The notes beneath the pieces were generated by a model. The model was not told where the DNA came from, did no database searches, and worked only from the letters and a program-made list of their open reading frames with translations. A DNA stretch of 64,000 nt, from positions 186,001-250,000 of the forward strand of contig NZ_FPAZ01000004.1 of assembly GCF_900116435.1 (NCBI RefSeq), in the 5' to 3' direction. This document shows, in pieces, positions 40,050-49,819 of this stretch (the stretch's first letter is position 1; every line of letters begins with the position of its first letter). The DNA comes from Pseudoalteromonas lipolytica (lineage in GTDB: Bacteria > Pseudomonadota > Gammaproteobacteria > Enterobacterales > Alteromonadaceae). The position numbers and the translations under genes are program-made.

Positions 40050-40997
40050 ATGAATAAAAATTTAGAAAAATTTTTACGGAAGCGTAAGAAAGCGATCAAA
40101 AATCCAGAAAAGTATAGAAAGGTTTATGTAAATAATATTGAGAAGCTTGACTTTTATATTAAGCATGGAAAAACCGAAAGCGGTGTTCCTAGCAATGAAA
40201 AATTACCATTTTTTAACTGGGAGGTATTAAATACAGAACTGTTAATTCCATGTGATTATTATGAGATGGATGCACAAGCTAGTTTTTTGGATGATAATTT
40301 ACTTGATTTAGGTAAATTAAATATATGTTTAAGTTATGGATATTACATGCTTACAATACAAAGCTATAAGTTCAAGCGCTTTAGATATCGCTTTAGTCGT
40401 GAACCTTTAAGGTTGGTATCACCAACATCTGTATTTCAGCTAAGTATTGCAGTGATATTGCATAATAATGAATATGCTTGCCAAATTTATACGTTATTTC
40501 AAGCTGGTTACATGAAGCATTGGGTTAATAGATCAAAAAGTCACATTGGTGATTTTATTATCTTGCTGTTTGATAAGGTAAAAGGTGGCAATACCCTAAA
40601 ACCGATCGTAGATGACTTTGCTTACCAAGCTCTTTTAGATAACTGGGATAGCACTGACTTGACTGAAGTTACCGCTTTTCTAAATCAGTTATGTGATGAT
40701 CAAGTTACTCAGGTTGCATCGCCACCAAGTAAGATGTTTTTTGAGTTCGACAATATGAACTGGCAATTTACACCTTATGCTGCACTTATGCTGTTAACGC
40801 TAAGAGCACAACATGGCCTTGAGAATCCTGATTTTGAGCATCCTGGGTTTGGTAATCTTACTTCTTTGCTATTAACGCAGCCCGTAGCCCCTCAAAAAGA
40901 TGACGTGCTTGAACAGCTCGTTGCTAAATTACATGAGCAAGGCTTTGGTGAATTACCTCAACACCGTGAATCTTTGGGAACTGTTGTCAGAAGCTAG
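40050..40997 (+). CDS. Unrecognised 315-residue protein, possibly PoNi-like
   Basis: I do not recognise this protein with confidence. It has no signal peptide or membrane segment. The first 35 residues are very rich in Lys and Arg. A mainly helical middle part (KLNICLSYGYYMLTIQSYKF, LSIAVILHNNEYACQIYTLF) and a block FEFDNMNWQFTPYAALMLL follow. The order of helices and the aromatic-then-AA block recall immunity proteins of the PoNe/PoNi type, but this is only a resemblance. The 5' third is more AT-rich than its neighbours, which may hint at transfer. It has no toxin gene beside it. A long hairpin follows. Confidence 0.6.
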   Translation: MNKNLEKFLRKRKKAIKNPEKYRKVYVNNIEKLDFYIKHGKTESGVPSNEKLPFFNWEVLNTELLIPCDYYEMDAQASFLDDNLLDLGKLNICLSYGYYMLTIQSYKFKRFRYRFSREPLRLVSPTSVFQLSIAVILHNNEYACQIYTLFQAGYMKHWVNRSKSHIGDFIILLFDKVKGGNTLKPIVDDFAYQALLDNWDSTDLTEVTAFLNQLCDDQVTQVASPPSKMFFEFDNMNWQFTPYAALMLLTLRAQHGLENPDFEHPGFGNLTSLLLTQPVAPQKDDVLEQLVAKLHEQGFGELPQHRESLGTVVRS

Positions 40998-41020
40998 TAA
41001 ACTAGAAAAAGTATCGTGTA

Positions 41021-41072
41021 GATAAAAGCAATCTACCTGATTTACATGGGTAGATTGCGTATCGCTTTTATC
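41021..41072. terminator. Two-tier bidirectional terminator
   Basis: An inner stem GCAATCTACC / GGTAGATTGC is enclosed by an outer GATAAAAGC / GCTTTTATC with a short bulge. The structure lies between two convergent genes. A T-rich end on the plus strand (TCATTTTTA) supports termination. Confidence 0.75.
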
Positions 41073-41076
41073 ATTT

Positions 41077-41592
41077 TTAATGATGAGCAGGCATTAGAAT
41101 AGCGTGTGTGATATCTTCGAAACGAATGACATGCCCGCCAAATTCATTTTGAAAGTTTATCGCATCTTGTTCAGTTGCAAAACTGGCCAATGTATTCCCC
41201 ATAGCGCCTTGTTGAGATGAGCCCGCAACATACCAAGCTTTTCGCGCATTTATAAAGTAATTATCGGCGGGTTTATGCCAGGGTGTTTTACTCATGTCAT
41301 GTACAAAAATATCGCTTACATTACGTGTGTTTTCAGGTTCTAGGTAGTAACTGAACATATCTCGTGTTGAACAAAACTTATGTATTTTTTTGCCCGAGCC
41401 CGAGTTCGTATCAGTTTGCAGTAGTTCAGCCTTCGGGCCTGGAAATTCTGAAATCAACATACCACATAAATGACATTCATCGGTTGCTTCAATTGCAACT
41501 GCTTGGCTGGGTGTTTGTTTAATTTCACTCTCCCCACAGGCACAAAGTATGAATAGAAGTGGCAGTATCGGCAGTAAGGTTTTAACGTTCAT
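41077..41592 (-). CDS. nosL: NosL copper-binding lipoprotein
   Basis: This 171-residue lipoprotein has a lipobox ending in Cys19 and the NosL copper motif with Cys40 and Cys43 in ECHLCGM. It also carries the family block NYFINARKAWYV and a C-terminal block around FGGHVIRFEDI. NosL binds Cu(I) and helps assemble the copper centres of nitrous oxide reductase. Its ATG overlaps the nosY stop by one base (TAATG), so translation should be coupled. It is the last gene of the nos operon. Confidence 0.93.
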   Translation of the reverse strand: MNVKTLLPILPLLFILCACGESEIKQTPSQAVAIEATDECHLCGMLISEFPGPKAELLQTDTNSGSGKKIHKFCSTRDMFSYYLEPENTRNVSDIFVHDMSKTPWHKPADNYFINARKAWYVAGSSQQGAMGNTLASFATEQDAINFQNEFGGHVIRFEDITHAILMPAHH

Positions 41593-42410
41593 TACATTCT
41601 CTTTTTAGTAAATAGTGTGATGGCTAAAATTAAAGGAAAGATAACCCAAGTGACGAGCACGCAAAGCAACTGAGTAAGCGACAGGCTTGAGCGTATTGCA
41701 ATAGCAAGAGCCCCGTTTACATCGGTGCTGTCTAAGCCTGCTAGATTCACTAATCTAAAAATATCAGCGGGATTCAACATCATCATAAACGTGAGTGATT
41801 GTTGGCTTATACCGTCTTCAGTGCCTACGAGAAGAGTGAGTAAACCGAGATCAAATATGAGTGCGAAAATAAACCAGACGATTAAAGCAGCACCGGCAGC
41901 TTTCGACTTTTCACTCACCGAGATACTAATTATAAAGGCAATAGCAATGAAGCTAAGGCCTAACATAACGGCACTGGCTATGAATAATGAAAATACAGTA
42001 ATAATTTCAGTTTGCTGAGTATGGGCATATAAAATGACACCAGATGCACCAAAGCCAATTAAAATTGCCAGTGCAATGATACTTCCTTGCCCTATAAATT
42101 TTCCCATTAGTAATTGGGTTTTGTTGATAGGGTAGGTAAGTAATAAGAGTAAGGTGCCACTTTCTAGCTCACCTACAAAGCTGTCGTAACTGAGTAACAA
42201 GGCGATTAAGGGAATAAGAAAAACAGCTAAACTTGCTAAGCTTGCTACAGTGGTCGAGGTTGAGGTTAACCCTGTTTCACCTGCGACCGCTGAGCCAAAA
42301 TAGGTCAGCCCTACTGATAATAAGGCAAAAATAATTGTAATTGAGAGCAACCAACGGTTGCGAAGACCATCGCTAAACTCTTTTGCAGCAACAGTGAAGA
42401 CTGATTTCAT
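41592..42410 (-). CDS. nosY: NosY ABC-type permease
   Basis: This 272-residue inner-membrane protein has six hydrophobic segments and opens KSVFTVAAKEFSDGLRNRWL, the typical NosY start. With the NosF ATPase and the NosD periplasmic helix it forms the NosDFY transporter-like machine needed for copper-site maturation of NosZ. It overlaps nosF by four bases (ATGA) and nosL by one base. Confidence 0.94.
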   Translation of the reverse strand: MKSVFTVAAKEFSDGLRNRWLLSITIIFALLSVGLTYFGSAVAGETGLTSTSTTVASLASLAVFLIPLIALLLSYDSFVGELESGTLLLLLTYPINKTQLLMGKFIGQGSIIALAILIGFGASGVILYAHTQQTEIITVFSLFIASAVMLGLSFIAIAFIISISVSEKSKAAGAALIVWFIFALIFDLGLLTLLVGTEDGISQQSLTFMMMLNPADIFRLVNLAGLDSTDVNGALAIAIRSSLSLTQLLCVLVTWVIFPLILAITLFTKKRM

Positions 42411-43327
42411 ATGCTTCCCTTTTGTGGCGCTTGAGATAAAATTTGTTGATAAACCTGATTTAAATCGGGTTGTTCAATGTGTATATCATCTAAATGACGG
42501 TATTTAACGAGCTCGCGGAGAACATTCATTTTATTCTCGTCTTTTACCAATAAATCGGTATCGTGACAGAGTTCAACATGGGTCATTAATTGTGAGTCAT
42601 TAACGAGCTCAGAAGGGGAAACACCGCGAGTTTTAATGCGTATATCTAAGTTTGCATGTGCGCGTAGACTGGCTAAATTACCGCAAGCAAGTTGTTGCCC
42701 TTTACTCAGAATAATCGCACGGTCAATATGGCGCTCAACCCCTGGTAACACATGAGAGCACAGGATAATACTGGTGCCGTGTGCTTTAAGGTTGTCAACT
42801 TGTTGGTAAAATTCAGTTGTTGCAACCGGGTCAAGCCCAACCGTTGGTTCATCTAGTAATAGTAATTTAGGTTTACCTAAAAATGCCTGGGCAAGTCCTA
42901 AACGTTGACGCATTCCTTTGGAATATGTTTTAACCGCGCGGTTCATTGCCTCTGTTAATCCCACTTGCGCTATTAAATCTTTTGCGTGTTGTTTGTTAAA
43001 ACCTTTCAGTTTTGCAAAGTAATTGAGTACTTCTATTCCTGTTAAATGCTCATAAAAACTGACATTTTCAGGCAAGTAACCGACTTGGGATCGAATATGC
43101 CATGCGGCTTTGGAGTCTGGTTTAGCACCGAGTACATCGACACTGCCATTTGTTGGCGATGTGATACCCAGAATGAGTTTCATCATGGTTGTTTTGCCAG
43201 CACCATTATGACCAAAAAGGCCGAGCACTTCACCGGGCGCGAGCTCGCAGCTAAGGTTATTGACTGCTGTGAGACTGCCATAGCTTTTTGTTACTTGGTT
43301 CATTGAAACCACGGGCGTGTTAGTCAT
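42407..43327 (-). CDS. nosF: NosF ABC-type ATPase
   Basis: This 306-residue ATPase has a Walker A motif in GHNGAGKTTMMK, a signature YSKGMRQRLGLAQA and a Walker B in LLLLDEPTVGLD, with the switch histidine in LCSHVLPGVE. The ATG at 43327 follows AAGGA and overlaps the nosD end by eight bases, and is preferred over an extension to 43366. A C-terminal ~90-residue region after the ATPase core is usual in NosF. It powers the NosDFY complex. Confidence 0.94.
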   Translation of the reverse strand: MTNTPVVSMNQVTKSYGSLTAVNNLSCELAPGEVLGLFGHNGAGKTTMMKLILGITSPTNGSVDVLGAKPDSKAAWHIRSQVGYLPENVSFYEHLTGIEVLNYFAKLKGFNKQHAKDLIAQVGLTEAMNRAVKTYSKGMRQRLGLAQAFLGKPKLLLLDEPTVGLDPVATTEFYQQVDNLKAHGTSIILCSHVLPGVERHIDRAIILSKGQQLACGNLASLRAHANLDIRIKTRGVSPSELVNDSQLMTHVELCHDTDLLVKDENKMNVLRELVKYRHLDDIHIEQPDLNQVYQQILSQAPQKGSI

Positions 43328-44642
43328 GTTGTTTGTCCTTGATATCACTCTGCGATTTAATAACATGAGGTGAGTGTGGAGAGCGCATTAATGGGTAGCT
43401 GTCTTTAACCCCTGCAGGCTTTAATACAGGAAATTGGCGTTGTACCCAGCGCAGTGTTAATACCGATGGGCTATCCATTAGCATTTTCATTTCTGGGTAT
43501 TGCCAAACCAATTTATCAATTCCATCGTTGGGTTCAAAGGCAACATCACCCACGCCATCATTATTCATATCCCAGCCTAAATAATTGCTCCAATAGTTAC
43601 CGCGGCTATCGTGACTCCATTCTTGTTTTTTATTGGAAACGTATTTGACTTGCGTGGGGTTATTTATAAAGCTGTTGCCATATACTTGCGTATGCTCAGA
43701 GCCTGCAGTGAGGTGAATACCAATTTCTGTGGTATCAACCACGTTATCGACAATGTTGTTATACGCTGAGTTGTATACAAAAAAACCTTTTCCGTCTCGC
43801 CCTAATACTTTATTTTCGGGCTTGGTCCACACATTAGAAATGTGATTGTTTAGGATGTCTGACGAGGTAATAAAATTCATTAGTAACCCATAATCTTCAC
43901 TGTTAGTCGTTCGATTACCTTGGATCACTAAATTGCGCGAGCTCATTAAGGCATAACCAGCCCGCGTATTGTATGCGTTATTATTGAGTACTTTATTGTC
44001 GTGGGAATACATGTAATGAACGCCATAGCGTAGATCATGAAGCGTGTTATTTTCTAATACGTTATCTTGGCTTGATATTATGTACAGGCCATCGCGCGTG
44101 TAAGAGACATCATTTCCTTTAACCAGTACATGTTGCACATTGGAGAGCTGAATACCATTGCCGCGATCTGCTGAACGCAGGGCTTTATTGCCAACAATCA
44201 CGTTATTTAAAACCTGTACATGCTGGCCTTTTTGTAACCAAATACCAAAACCATCGCCTTTAAGGTGGTTATTGGCAATCATTAGTTGCTCTGCTTTTTG
44301 ATCTGAATAAATACCGGAATGTTGTTCGGTTAAGTTATTTCCCCAATTCACTATCTCGAGGTTTTTAATCGAAATATGTGAACTTTTTAACAGTAATGCG
44401 TGGCCTTCGCCTAAAGCATCAATGACAGCACCTGTTTCACCAATAAGGTGGATGGCTTTATTGACAACAAAATTTCCTTGGTAAATACCCTTCGTTAAAA
44501 CAATTGTGTCGCCTGCTTTTGCGCTGTCTAACTGCGCTTGTAAATCATCAGCTGCAGAGAGTCGCGTACTCACTGCCAACGAATAACATGAAAAACAGAG
44601 CAGTATTGCTCCACATAAACGGTGTAACCAAATTAACTGCAC
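43320..44642 (-). CDS. nosD: NosD periplasmic maturation factor
   Basis: This 440-residue protein has an N-terminal signal peptide (AILLCFSCYSLAVS) and a right-handed beta-helix built from many N-rich repeats such as VLENNTLHDLRYGVHYMYS and SRNLVIQGNRTTNSEDYG. The terminal part carries the family block RGNYWSNYLGWDMNNDGVGD. It works with NosF, NosY and NosL in building the copper sites of NosZ. The start is a GTG with AGAAGG upstream, 63 bases after nosZ. Confidence 0.93.
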   Translation of the reverse strand: MQLIWLHRLCGAILLCFSCYSLAVSTRLSAADDLQAQLDSAKAGDTIVLTKGIYQGNFVVNKAIHLIGETGAVIDALGEGHALLLKSSHISIKNLEIVNWGNNLTEQHSGIYSDQKAEQLMIANNHLKGDGFGIWLQKGQHVQVLNNVIVGNKALRSADRGNGIQLSNVQHVLVKGNDVSYTRDGLYIISSQDNVLENNTLHDLRYGVHYMYSHDNKVLNNNAYNTRAGYALMSSRNLVIQGNRTTNSEDYGLLMNFITSSDILNNHISNVWTKPENKVLGRDGKGFFVYNSAYNNIVDNVVDTTEIGIHLTAGSEHTQVYGNSFINNPTQVKYVSNKKQEWSHDSRGNYWSNYLGWDMNNDGVGDVAFEPNDGIDKLVWQYPEMKMLMDSPSVLTLRWVQRQFPVLKPAGVKDSYPLMRSPHSPHVIKSQSDIKDKQHD

Positions 44643-44705
44643 TCAATAAACCTTCTATTTGTAACGATAAAGGGTATGGGAAAGTCCCATACCCAAATAC
44701 AAAGC

Positions 44706-46598
44706 TTACGCTTCAACTAACATGCGGCCTCGCATTTCCATATGCAGTGCATGACAGAACCAGTTACAGTAGTACCACTGCACACCCGGTTTATCAGCGA
44801 TAAACGTTATGGATGCCGTTGCTTGCGGTGCAACTTCCATCTGCACACCATGATTAGTCATACAGAAACCGTGTGTCACGTCTTCAACTTGGTCTAAGTT
44901 AGTAATAACCACAGTGACTTCGTCACCTAGTTTTACTCTAAACTCAGTCATGCCAAAGCTAGGGGCAATTGAGGTCATGTAGACACGTACTTTTTTGCCG
45001 TCTCTCACCACTTTGTTATCAGCGTAAACATTAACACCGTCTGCTTTTGCCATTGCGATAGTCTCGGCAAAGAAAGGATCGTTTCGCTCCCACAGTTTAT
45101 TTGGCTTCACCTTAGAGCGGTGAACAATGATACAGTCGTGAGGTTCAGCGAAAGTTGGGCCATCGTGAACCAACTTCATTTCATCACCTGAAATATCTAT
45201 GAGCTGATCATTTTCTGCACGTAATGGCCCGACAGGTAAGAACCTATCTTTTGAGAACTTACACAGTGCAATAAGCCATTTACCATCTGCATCACGGGTT
45301 TCACCTTGTGAAGTATGGTTGTGCCCCGGCTGATAGTGAACATCTAACTTCTGACGTATGTAGTTCACTTTCTCACCATTGTATGCCTTGATAGCATCTT
45401 CAACGCTCCACTTCGCAATTTGGCTGTCGATAAACAGCGTGGTGTAAGCGTTACCACGGTTATCAAATGCGGTATGAAGTGGCCCTAAGCCTAGTTCAGG
45501 TTCTGCAACGATGGTGTCGCGAGGCTTAATTTTGTTATCAAATAGGTCATCTAGTTTCTTAATTGAAATCACAGAAACAGTCGGTGATAACTTACCATTA
45601 GCAACAAAATAGTCGCCATTGGGTGAGGTATTTAAACCATGTGGTGATTTAGGAACCGGAATGTACGCTGTGAGTGCTGACCCTTTACGGCCATCTAACA
45701 CTGGGACATTATTGCCATTGTAGGTTTTAAATTTGCCTGCTTTAATGGCGGCTTCGCATCGCGGTAAGTTAAATACAACAACATGGTCACGTTCAGATGA
45801 GATCATATCACCGAGTGTGACCCCCATTTCTGAGTTATAACAGGTTGACGCAAAATACTTTCCGTCAAAGTCGGCGTCGGTGTTATCTAAATTACCATCC
45901 ACCATTACTTGGAATGCGACTTCCATGGTTTCGGCATTAATCACATTAAACAATGAACGATAGGTGCTAATGTCGTCCATTGATGCTTTGCCATCGTTGT
46001 TCATGGGAATTTCGAATTCGCCATTACAAATCACATATTTAGTGTATGGAACCTTTTGCACACGCAAGCCATGGATTGCTTGAACATTAGGAACGGTTAG
46101 CATTTTATCGGTCTTCATAACATCGCAGCGAATACGTGCTACACGACTGTTGGCCTTGTCGTTAATGAACACATATTTACCGTCGTAACGGCCATCAGTC
46201 ATACTCATATGCGGATGGTGTGAGTCACCACATTGCAGATGTGCGCTGTCGCCTTTGATGCGTTTAGATTCATTCGTCAGACCCCAGCCTGTTGCGCTGT
46301 CGGTATTAAAAACAGGAATACGCATGAGTTCCCGCATTGACGGAATACCTAAAATACGCACTTCCCCCGAGTGGCCTCCACTCCAAAAACCATAATATTC
46401 ATCTAGTTCACCTGGGTGAACAGTGGCACTGTTACTGCCTGCTTCTGCGGCTTGTGCCTTAGCCATTGATGCGAACATAGTAGCTGACATAGGCGCTGCA
46501 ACTACACCTGCACCTAATAAAGCACTTTTAGCAAAAAACTTACGTCTGCTTTCGTCTTTCAGCTGTTTTTGTTCTGGGAGCTTTTTCCTATCACTCAT
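44706..46598 (-). CDS. nosZ: Nitrous oxide reductase, Tat-type (clade I)
   Basis: This 630-residue periplasmic copper enzyme reduces N2O to N2. The Tat signal [15 protein letters not shown] is visible near residues 17-31, which marks the classical clade I. The CuA site is intact (C611, W613, C615, H619 and M622 in [14 protein letters not shown]). Copper-Z ligand regions are present in [19 protein letters not shown] and [10 protein letters not shown] very good site, GGAGGAAG, precedes the ATG. No nir or nor genes are in the window, so the organism may reduce N2O without complete denitrification. Confidence 0.97.
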   Translation of the reverse strand: MSDRKKLPEQKQLKDESRRKFFAKSALLGAGVVAAPMSATMFASMAKAQAAEAGSNSATVHPGELDEYYGFWSGGHSGEVRILGIPSMRELMRIPVFNTDSATGWGLTNESKRIKGDSAHLQCGDSHHPHMSMTDGRYDGKYVFINDKANSRVARIRCDVMKTDKMLTVPNVQAIHGLRVQKVPYTKYVICNGEFEIPMNNDGKASMDDISTYRSLFNVINAETMEVAFQVMVDGNLDNTDADFDGKYFASTCYNSEMGVTLGDMISSERDHVVVFNLPRCEAAIKAGKFKTYNGNNVPVLDGRKGSALTAYIPVPKSPHGLNTSPNGDYFVANGKLSPTVSVISIKKLDDLFDNKIKPRDTIVAEPELGLGPLHTAFDNRGNAYTTLFIDSQIAKWSVEDAIKAYNGEKVNYIRQKLDVHYQPGHNHTSQGETRDADGKWLIALCKFSKDRFLPVGPLRAENDQLIDISGDEMKLVHDGPTFAEPHDCIIVHRSKVKPNKLWERNDPFFAETIAMAKADGVNVYADNKVVRDGKKVRVYMTSIAPSFGMTEFRVKLGDEVTVVITNLDQVEDVTHGFCMTNHGVQMEVAPQATASITFIADKPGVQWYYCNWFCHALHMEMRGRMLVEA

Positions 46599-46641
46599 GG
46601 ACTTCCTCCGGTTATTTCATTGTGCTTGGTGATGGGCGTAG

Positions 46642-48777
46642 TTAGCTAACGTCCACCGTGGGTATTTCTTTTTCCTGAAATTTATTCTTCTTCCTGGCAA
46701 GTTTCTTTAGTGGTGGACATTTCTGTTCATTAAAATAGGTGACTTGACAGTCAAGACAGTAGTGACACTCGCGCATATTGATTGAACCATCAGGGTGAAT
46801 AGCTTGTATTTCGCATTCTTTAGCGCAGGTTTTACATGGCTGACCACACTCAGGCCGACGTTTTAACCAACTAAACAAGCGTAAATTAGAGCCCACAGAG
46901 AGCGCTGCGCCTAATGGGCATAAGTAGCGACAAAAGAATTTTCGGTTAAATAAATTAATTACCAGCAAAGACACGGCATACAGCACAAATGGCCATTGTC
47001 TATCAAACTTGAGTAAGAAGGTGGTTTTAAATGGTTCAACTTCAGCCATTTGCTCTGCAACAGCCATAGAGTCAAGAGACATGCCGAATAAAGCCAGTAA
47101 AATAAGGTACTTAATGGCCCATAAACGTTCATGCACTGCAAAAGGGGGCTCTATTTGCGGCAGCTTCACATAGCGTGCAAATACATTTAGTAGCTCTTGC
47201 AAAGCGCCAAATGGACATAACCAACCACAGTATACGGCGCGCCCGAACATCATAATGGTCACCGCAGCAGCACACCAAAGAATGAAAATAACGGGGTCGA
47301 GTAAAAATAAATCCCACGAAAAATCAGACATCAGTGCTTGTAAAAAAGTGAATACGTTCACTACAGAGAGTTGTCCGCCCCAGCTCCAGCCGATAAACAC
47401 CACCACCACGATAAGGAATATGTGTCGGAAATTGTGTAAAAAGGTTGGGTGACGCACCAGAATATCCTGAAATATTAAGGTAGCGACTAATAGAAGCATG
47501 AGGAACAGCAGAATAATCACTTCCACTTGCTTGTCTTGCCATACTTGTTGCGTCAGTGATAATTCAGCTTCGGGTTCAGGCATAGCGGGGCGACTGACAT
47601 ATTTATCTAAAGTATGATAATCGCCTTTAAAACTCGTGAATGTGCTGTCGATAGCGCCCATTTGACGGCGTACTAATAGCTCTAATTGCCAATCGGCTCC
47701 GGGGTTAAACTCATCGTGAGCGCGTGCGATAAAAATAGACATTTCTTTGAATTTGGGTGCGCCTGTGGCGTAAATATCAGTGACGCGAAAGTGGTCTAAA
47801 TCGTGGAATGAAATGGTGTCGCCATTTTGCAAAAGTTGAATACGGTCAAAAATACCGCCACGAACGTAGCCTGAGCCTTTAAAAGAATAGCCATTTCCTA
47901 GCACAATAAAGGCATGCTCACCGGGGGCTAATTGCGCCATAAGCCATTGGTACTCACTCTCACCAAGTAAGTTTATGCCTATGTGAGGAATATTAGCTTG
48001 CGCGTAATAAAGCTCAGCGAACATAGCGCTTTTTTGTTCAGGAGCAGCTGCATCAATGTGTTCTGCTTCTGTGCCTACAAACGCCTCATCAACGGCCTCT
48101 CGACTTAGGTACAAGCGGCGAATAGACCCGTCACCCGTTAACGCTTGCCAACTTGCTGGTTGATAAACATCGTGCTTTATAGTGGCCATTGGTAAGCGAT
48201 TTAAAGCTTCAAGATCAATTATGTTTAAACGTGCGGCGATTTTTTTTGCTGACTTAGTTACCGCATCATTCATGACCATGACAGTGACTGTGGCACCAGA
48301 AAGTCCATCAATGTTGACGATATTATCTGAGCTGCTGCCTCCTACTTTAAGGCGATCGCTAACATGTAAGCCCGTGTATTGATCAGTAAACTCCCATAGT
48401 TTTGATTCTGGGATACCCGTTAAAATGATCGGCTCGTGATGCTCTAATACCTTCACCCCTAAATAATTACCTTGGGGGTCAATAGCAACAAGCATATTCA
48501 CTGGCTCGCCCGAATAAGCTGGAATTTTGGCAATATCATTGGTTTCAAAAGCGTAGCCCAGTACGTTTTTGTCTTGATAAACGACCCATGCGAAAGGCGC
48601 ACTTTCGTCGTTAGATATCCGCTGTTTTTCACCAATATGTGTCGCTTGAGGAAAAATTTCCTCAATGAATGGCATGGGATCTTTTGGTGGGCTTACAAAC
48701 ACCGCCTCGCAGGGTAATGTAAGTATAAATAACATCATCGCGCAGAGGTACAAAAGCCAGGTTGATTTTATATTCAT
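46642..48777 (-). CDS. nosR: NosR membrane flavo-iron-sulfur protein
   Basis: This 711-residue protein supplies electrons to NosZ and is needed for its expression in relatives. It has a signal-like N-terminus and a periplasmic FMN-binding domain (residues ~80-180, with the flavinylation-type SGATVTVMVM). Several transmembrane segments follow, with two CxxxCP motifs (GWLCPFGALQ and RYLCPLGAAL). A C-terminal ferredoxin-like part follows, with cysteines in CGQPCKTCAKEC and CHYCLDC. The flavin is normally attached by ApbE; no apbE/nosX gene is seen in the window. It is the first gene of the operon, 43 bases before nosZ. Confidence 0.96.
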   Translation of the reverse strand: MNIKSTWLLYLCAMMLFILTLPCEAVFVSPPKDPMPFIEEIFPQATHIGEKQRISNDESAPFAWVVYQDKNVLGYAFETNDIAKIPAYSGEPVNMLVAIDPQGNYLGVKVLEHHEPIILTGIPESKLWEFTDQYTGLHVSDRLKVGGSSSDNIVNIDGLSGATVTVMVMNDAVTKSAKKIAARLNIIDLEALNRLPMATIKHDVYQPASWQALTGDGSIRRLYLSREAVDEAFVGTEAEHIDAAAPEQKSAMFAELYYAQANIPHIGINLLGESEYQWLMAQLAPGEHAFIVLGNGYSFKGSGYVRGGIFDRIQLLQNGDTISFHDLDHFRVTDIYATGAPKFKEMSIFIARAHDEFNPGADWQLELLVRRQMGAIDSTFTSFKGDYHTLDKYVSRPAMPEPEAELSLTQQVWQDKQVEVIILLFLMLLLVATLIFQDILVRHPTFLHNFRHIFLIVVVVFIGWSWGGQLSVVNVFTFLQALMSDFSWDLFLLDPVIFILWCAAAVTIMMFGRAVYCGWLCPFGALQELLNVFARYVKLPQIEPPFAVHERLWAIKYLILLALFGMSLDSMAVAEQMAEVEPFKTTFLLKFDRQWPFVLYAVSLLVINLFNRKFFCRYLCPLGAALSVGSNLRLFSWLKRRPECGQPCKTCAKECEIQAIHPDGSINMRECHYCLDCQVTYFNEQKCPPLKKLARKKNKFQEKEIPTVDVS

Positions 48778-48875
48778 AACAGCACCAACAATTCCTTATA
48801 AATGGCTTTATTTAGGAAAGTTATATTGTTTTATTTTTCTCATTAATAACCTTACTCTTCTTTACAATGATTTTA

Positions 48876-48889
48876 GTGACCTTGATCAA
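48876..48889 (-). promoter_or_regulatory. FNR/DNR-like box upstream of nosR
   Basis: GTGAC-CTTG-ATCAA (minus strand TTGAT-CAAG-GTCAC) matches the FNR-family pattern TTGAY-N4-RTCAA in nine of ten fixed positions. Its centre is about 105 bases upstream of the nosR start. Anaerobic or NO control of nos genes by such factors is well known; the site itself is a prediction. Confidence 0.55.
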
Positions 48890-48993
48890 TTTTTGACTAG
48901 ATAACATTTAACTACATGTGTTTTTTCGAGTGGGGTTAATGTGTTACAGAAAATTTAATAATTAATTTAAGTATAAATTTTAGAGAGATGATA

Positions 48994-49009
48994 TACCTAG
49001 TAAGGAGTA
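48994..49009. promoter_or_regulatory. NarL/NarP-type 7-2-7 site
   Basis: TACCTAG-TA-AGGAGTA matches the inverted heptamer arrangement TACYYMT-N2-AKRRGTA in 13 of 14 positions. A second copy of TAAGGAGTA occurs at 49027-49035. It lies ~220 bases upstream of nosR and ~119 bases from the FNR-like centre, an arrangement like nitrate-controlled respiratory promoters. Confidence 0.5.
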
Positions 49010-49389
49010 CCTAACTAAGGGTAGTGTAAGGAGTATTTTTTAGTACGTTAGGGTTAGTCTTGATTTTATAAATAAACTGGTAAAGAAGGATTAACCGGTT
49101 TTTAAATTTGTTTTTTTATTCATGTCTTTGTATTTTTAATTACATGTAAATAGCGGTTGAATGGTTTTTATTATTTATTTAAATGCAATACTTTGGTGTG
49201 TTTAACCCTATTTATGGCGTTTTTTATTGGTGGAAAAATCACTGTTTAAGTGTGTTTAAAATACATTCACACATACCATGTATATACATTTTTAGGTAAT
49301 TAAAGACAGTCGTACCGCATGATTAAAAAGGGGGAGGATGAACACCAAAAAGCGGTTTATTTCACCGTCAGCCATGCTCTTTAACAGCC

Positions 49390-49560
49390 TGCGGCCAGAT
49401 AATCTGCTTGAACAATAAGAAACGGCATGCCTTGGCGGCAGTGATTACAAAATAGCGCCTGTTTAATCAATAACACTGGCTATAGACTCAATTTTCTTCG
49501 TGAGAATATTTAACGTGATGGCTATGAGTAAGCGCTGATTGAAAATGCTGCTTTGTAACT
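49390..49560 (-). pseudogene. Possible decayed N-terminal fragment of an IS4-type transposase
   Basis: Read on the minus strand, fragments in shifting frames give LTKKIESIASVID, then IKQAL, then KACRFLLFKQIIW. Placed end to end they resemble the conserved start of IS4-family transposases (a helix, then x-IxQAL, then RxRRLPxxQVIW). Stop codons and frame changes interrupt it, and no rest of the element or terminal repeats are visible. The resemblance is by eye and weak. Confidence 0.28.
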
Positions 49561-49819
49561 GACGCGATTGACGTTAAATTAAAAGATAAGCAGTGCATGC
49601 CCAATATCGCTGATTTGGCTAAAACACTCATTTAGCACCGTGTACCTTCGTCGGGCTAGACTATTAAACAGTATGGGTATTTGGTGCTGGTAATGGGCAA
49701 GAGAACGCTCAGTGTTTAATCCATTGTGAAGTAAAAAAATAGCAATTTTTGATAAAAGTATGGGTAAATACCGATTTTAAAATAACAATCAACAACACTC
49801 TATAAAACAGGAACGACAA

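Larger units (their letters stand above)
48778..49819. other. 1 kb gene-free region upstream of nosR
   Basis: This is the divergent space between nosR and the amidase gene. I find no intact gene. It holds a candidate FNR-like site, a candidate NarL/NarP site and a degenerate stretch resembling the start of an IS4-type transposase on the minus strand. The part from 48940 to 49300 is strongly AT-rich, whereas 49330-49720 has a more coding-like composition, consistent with a relic. Confidence 0.65.
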
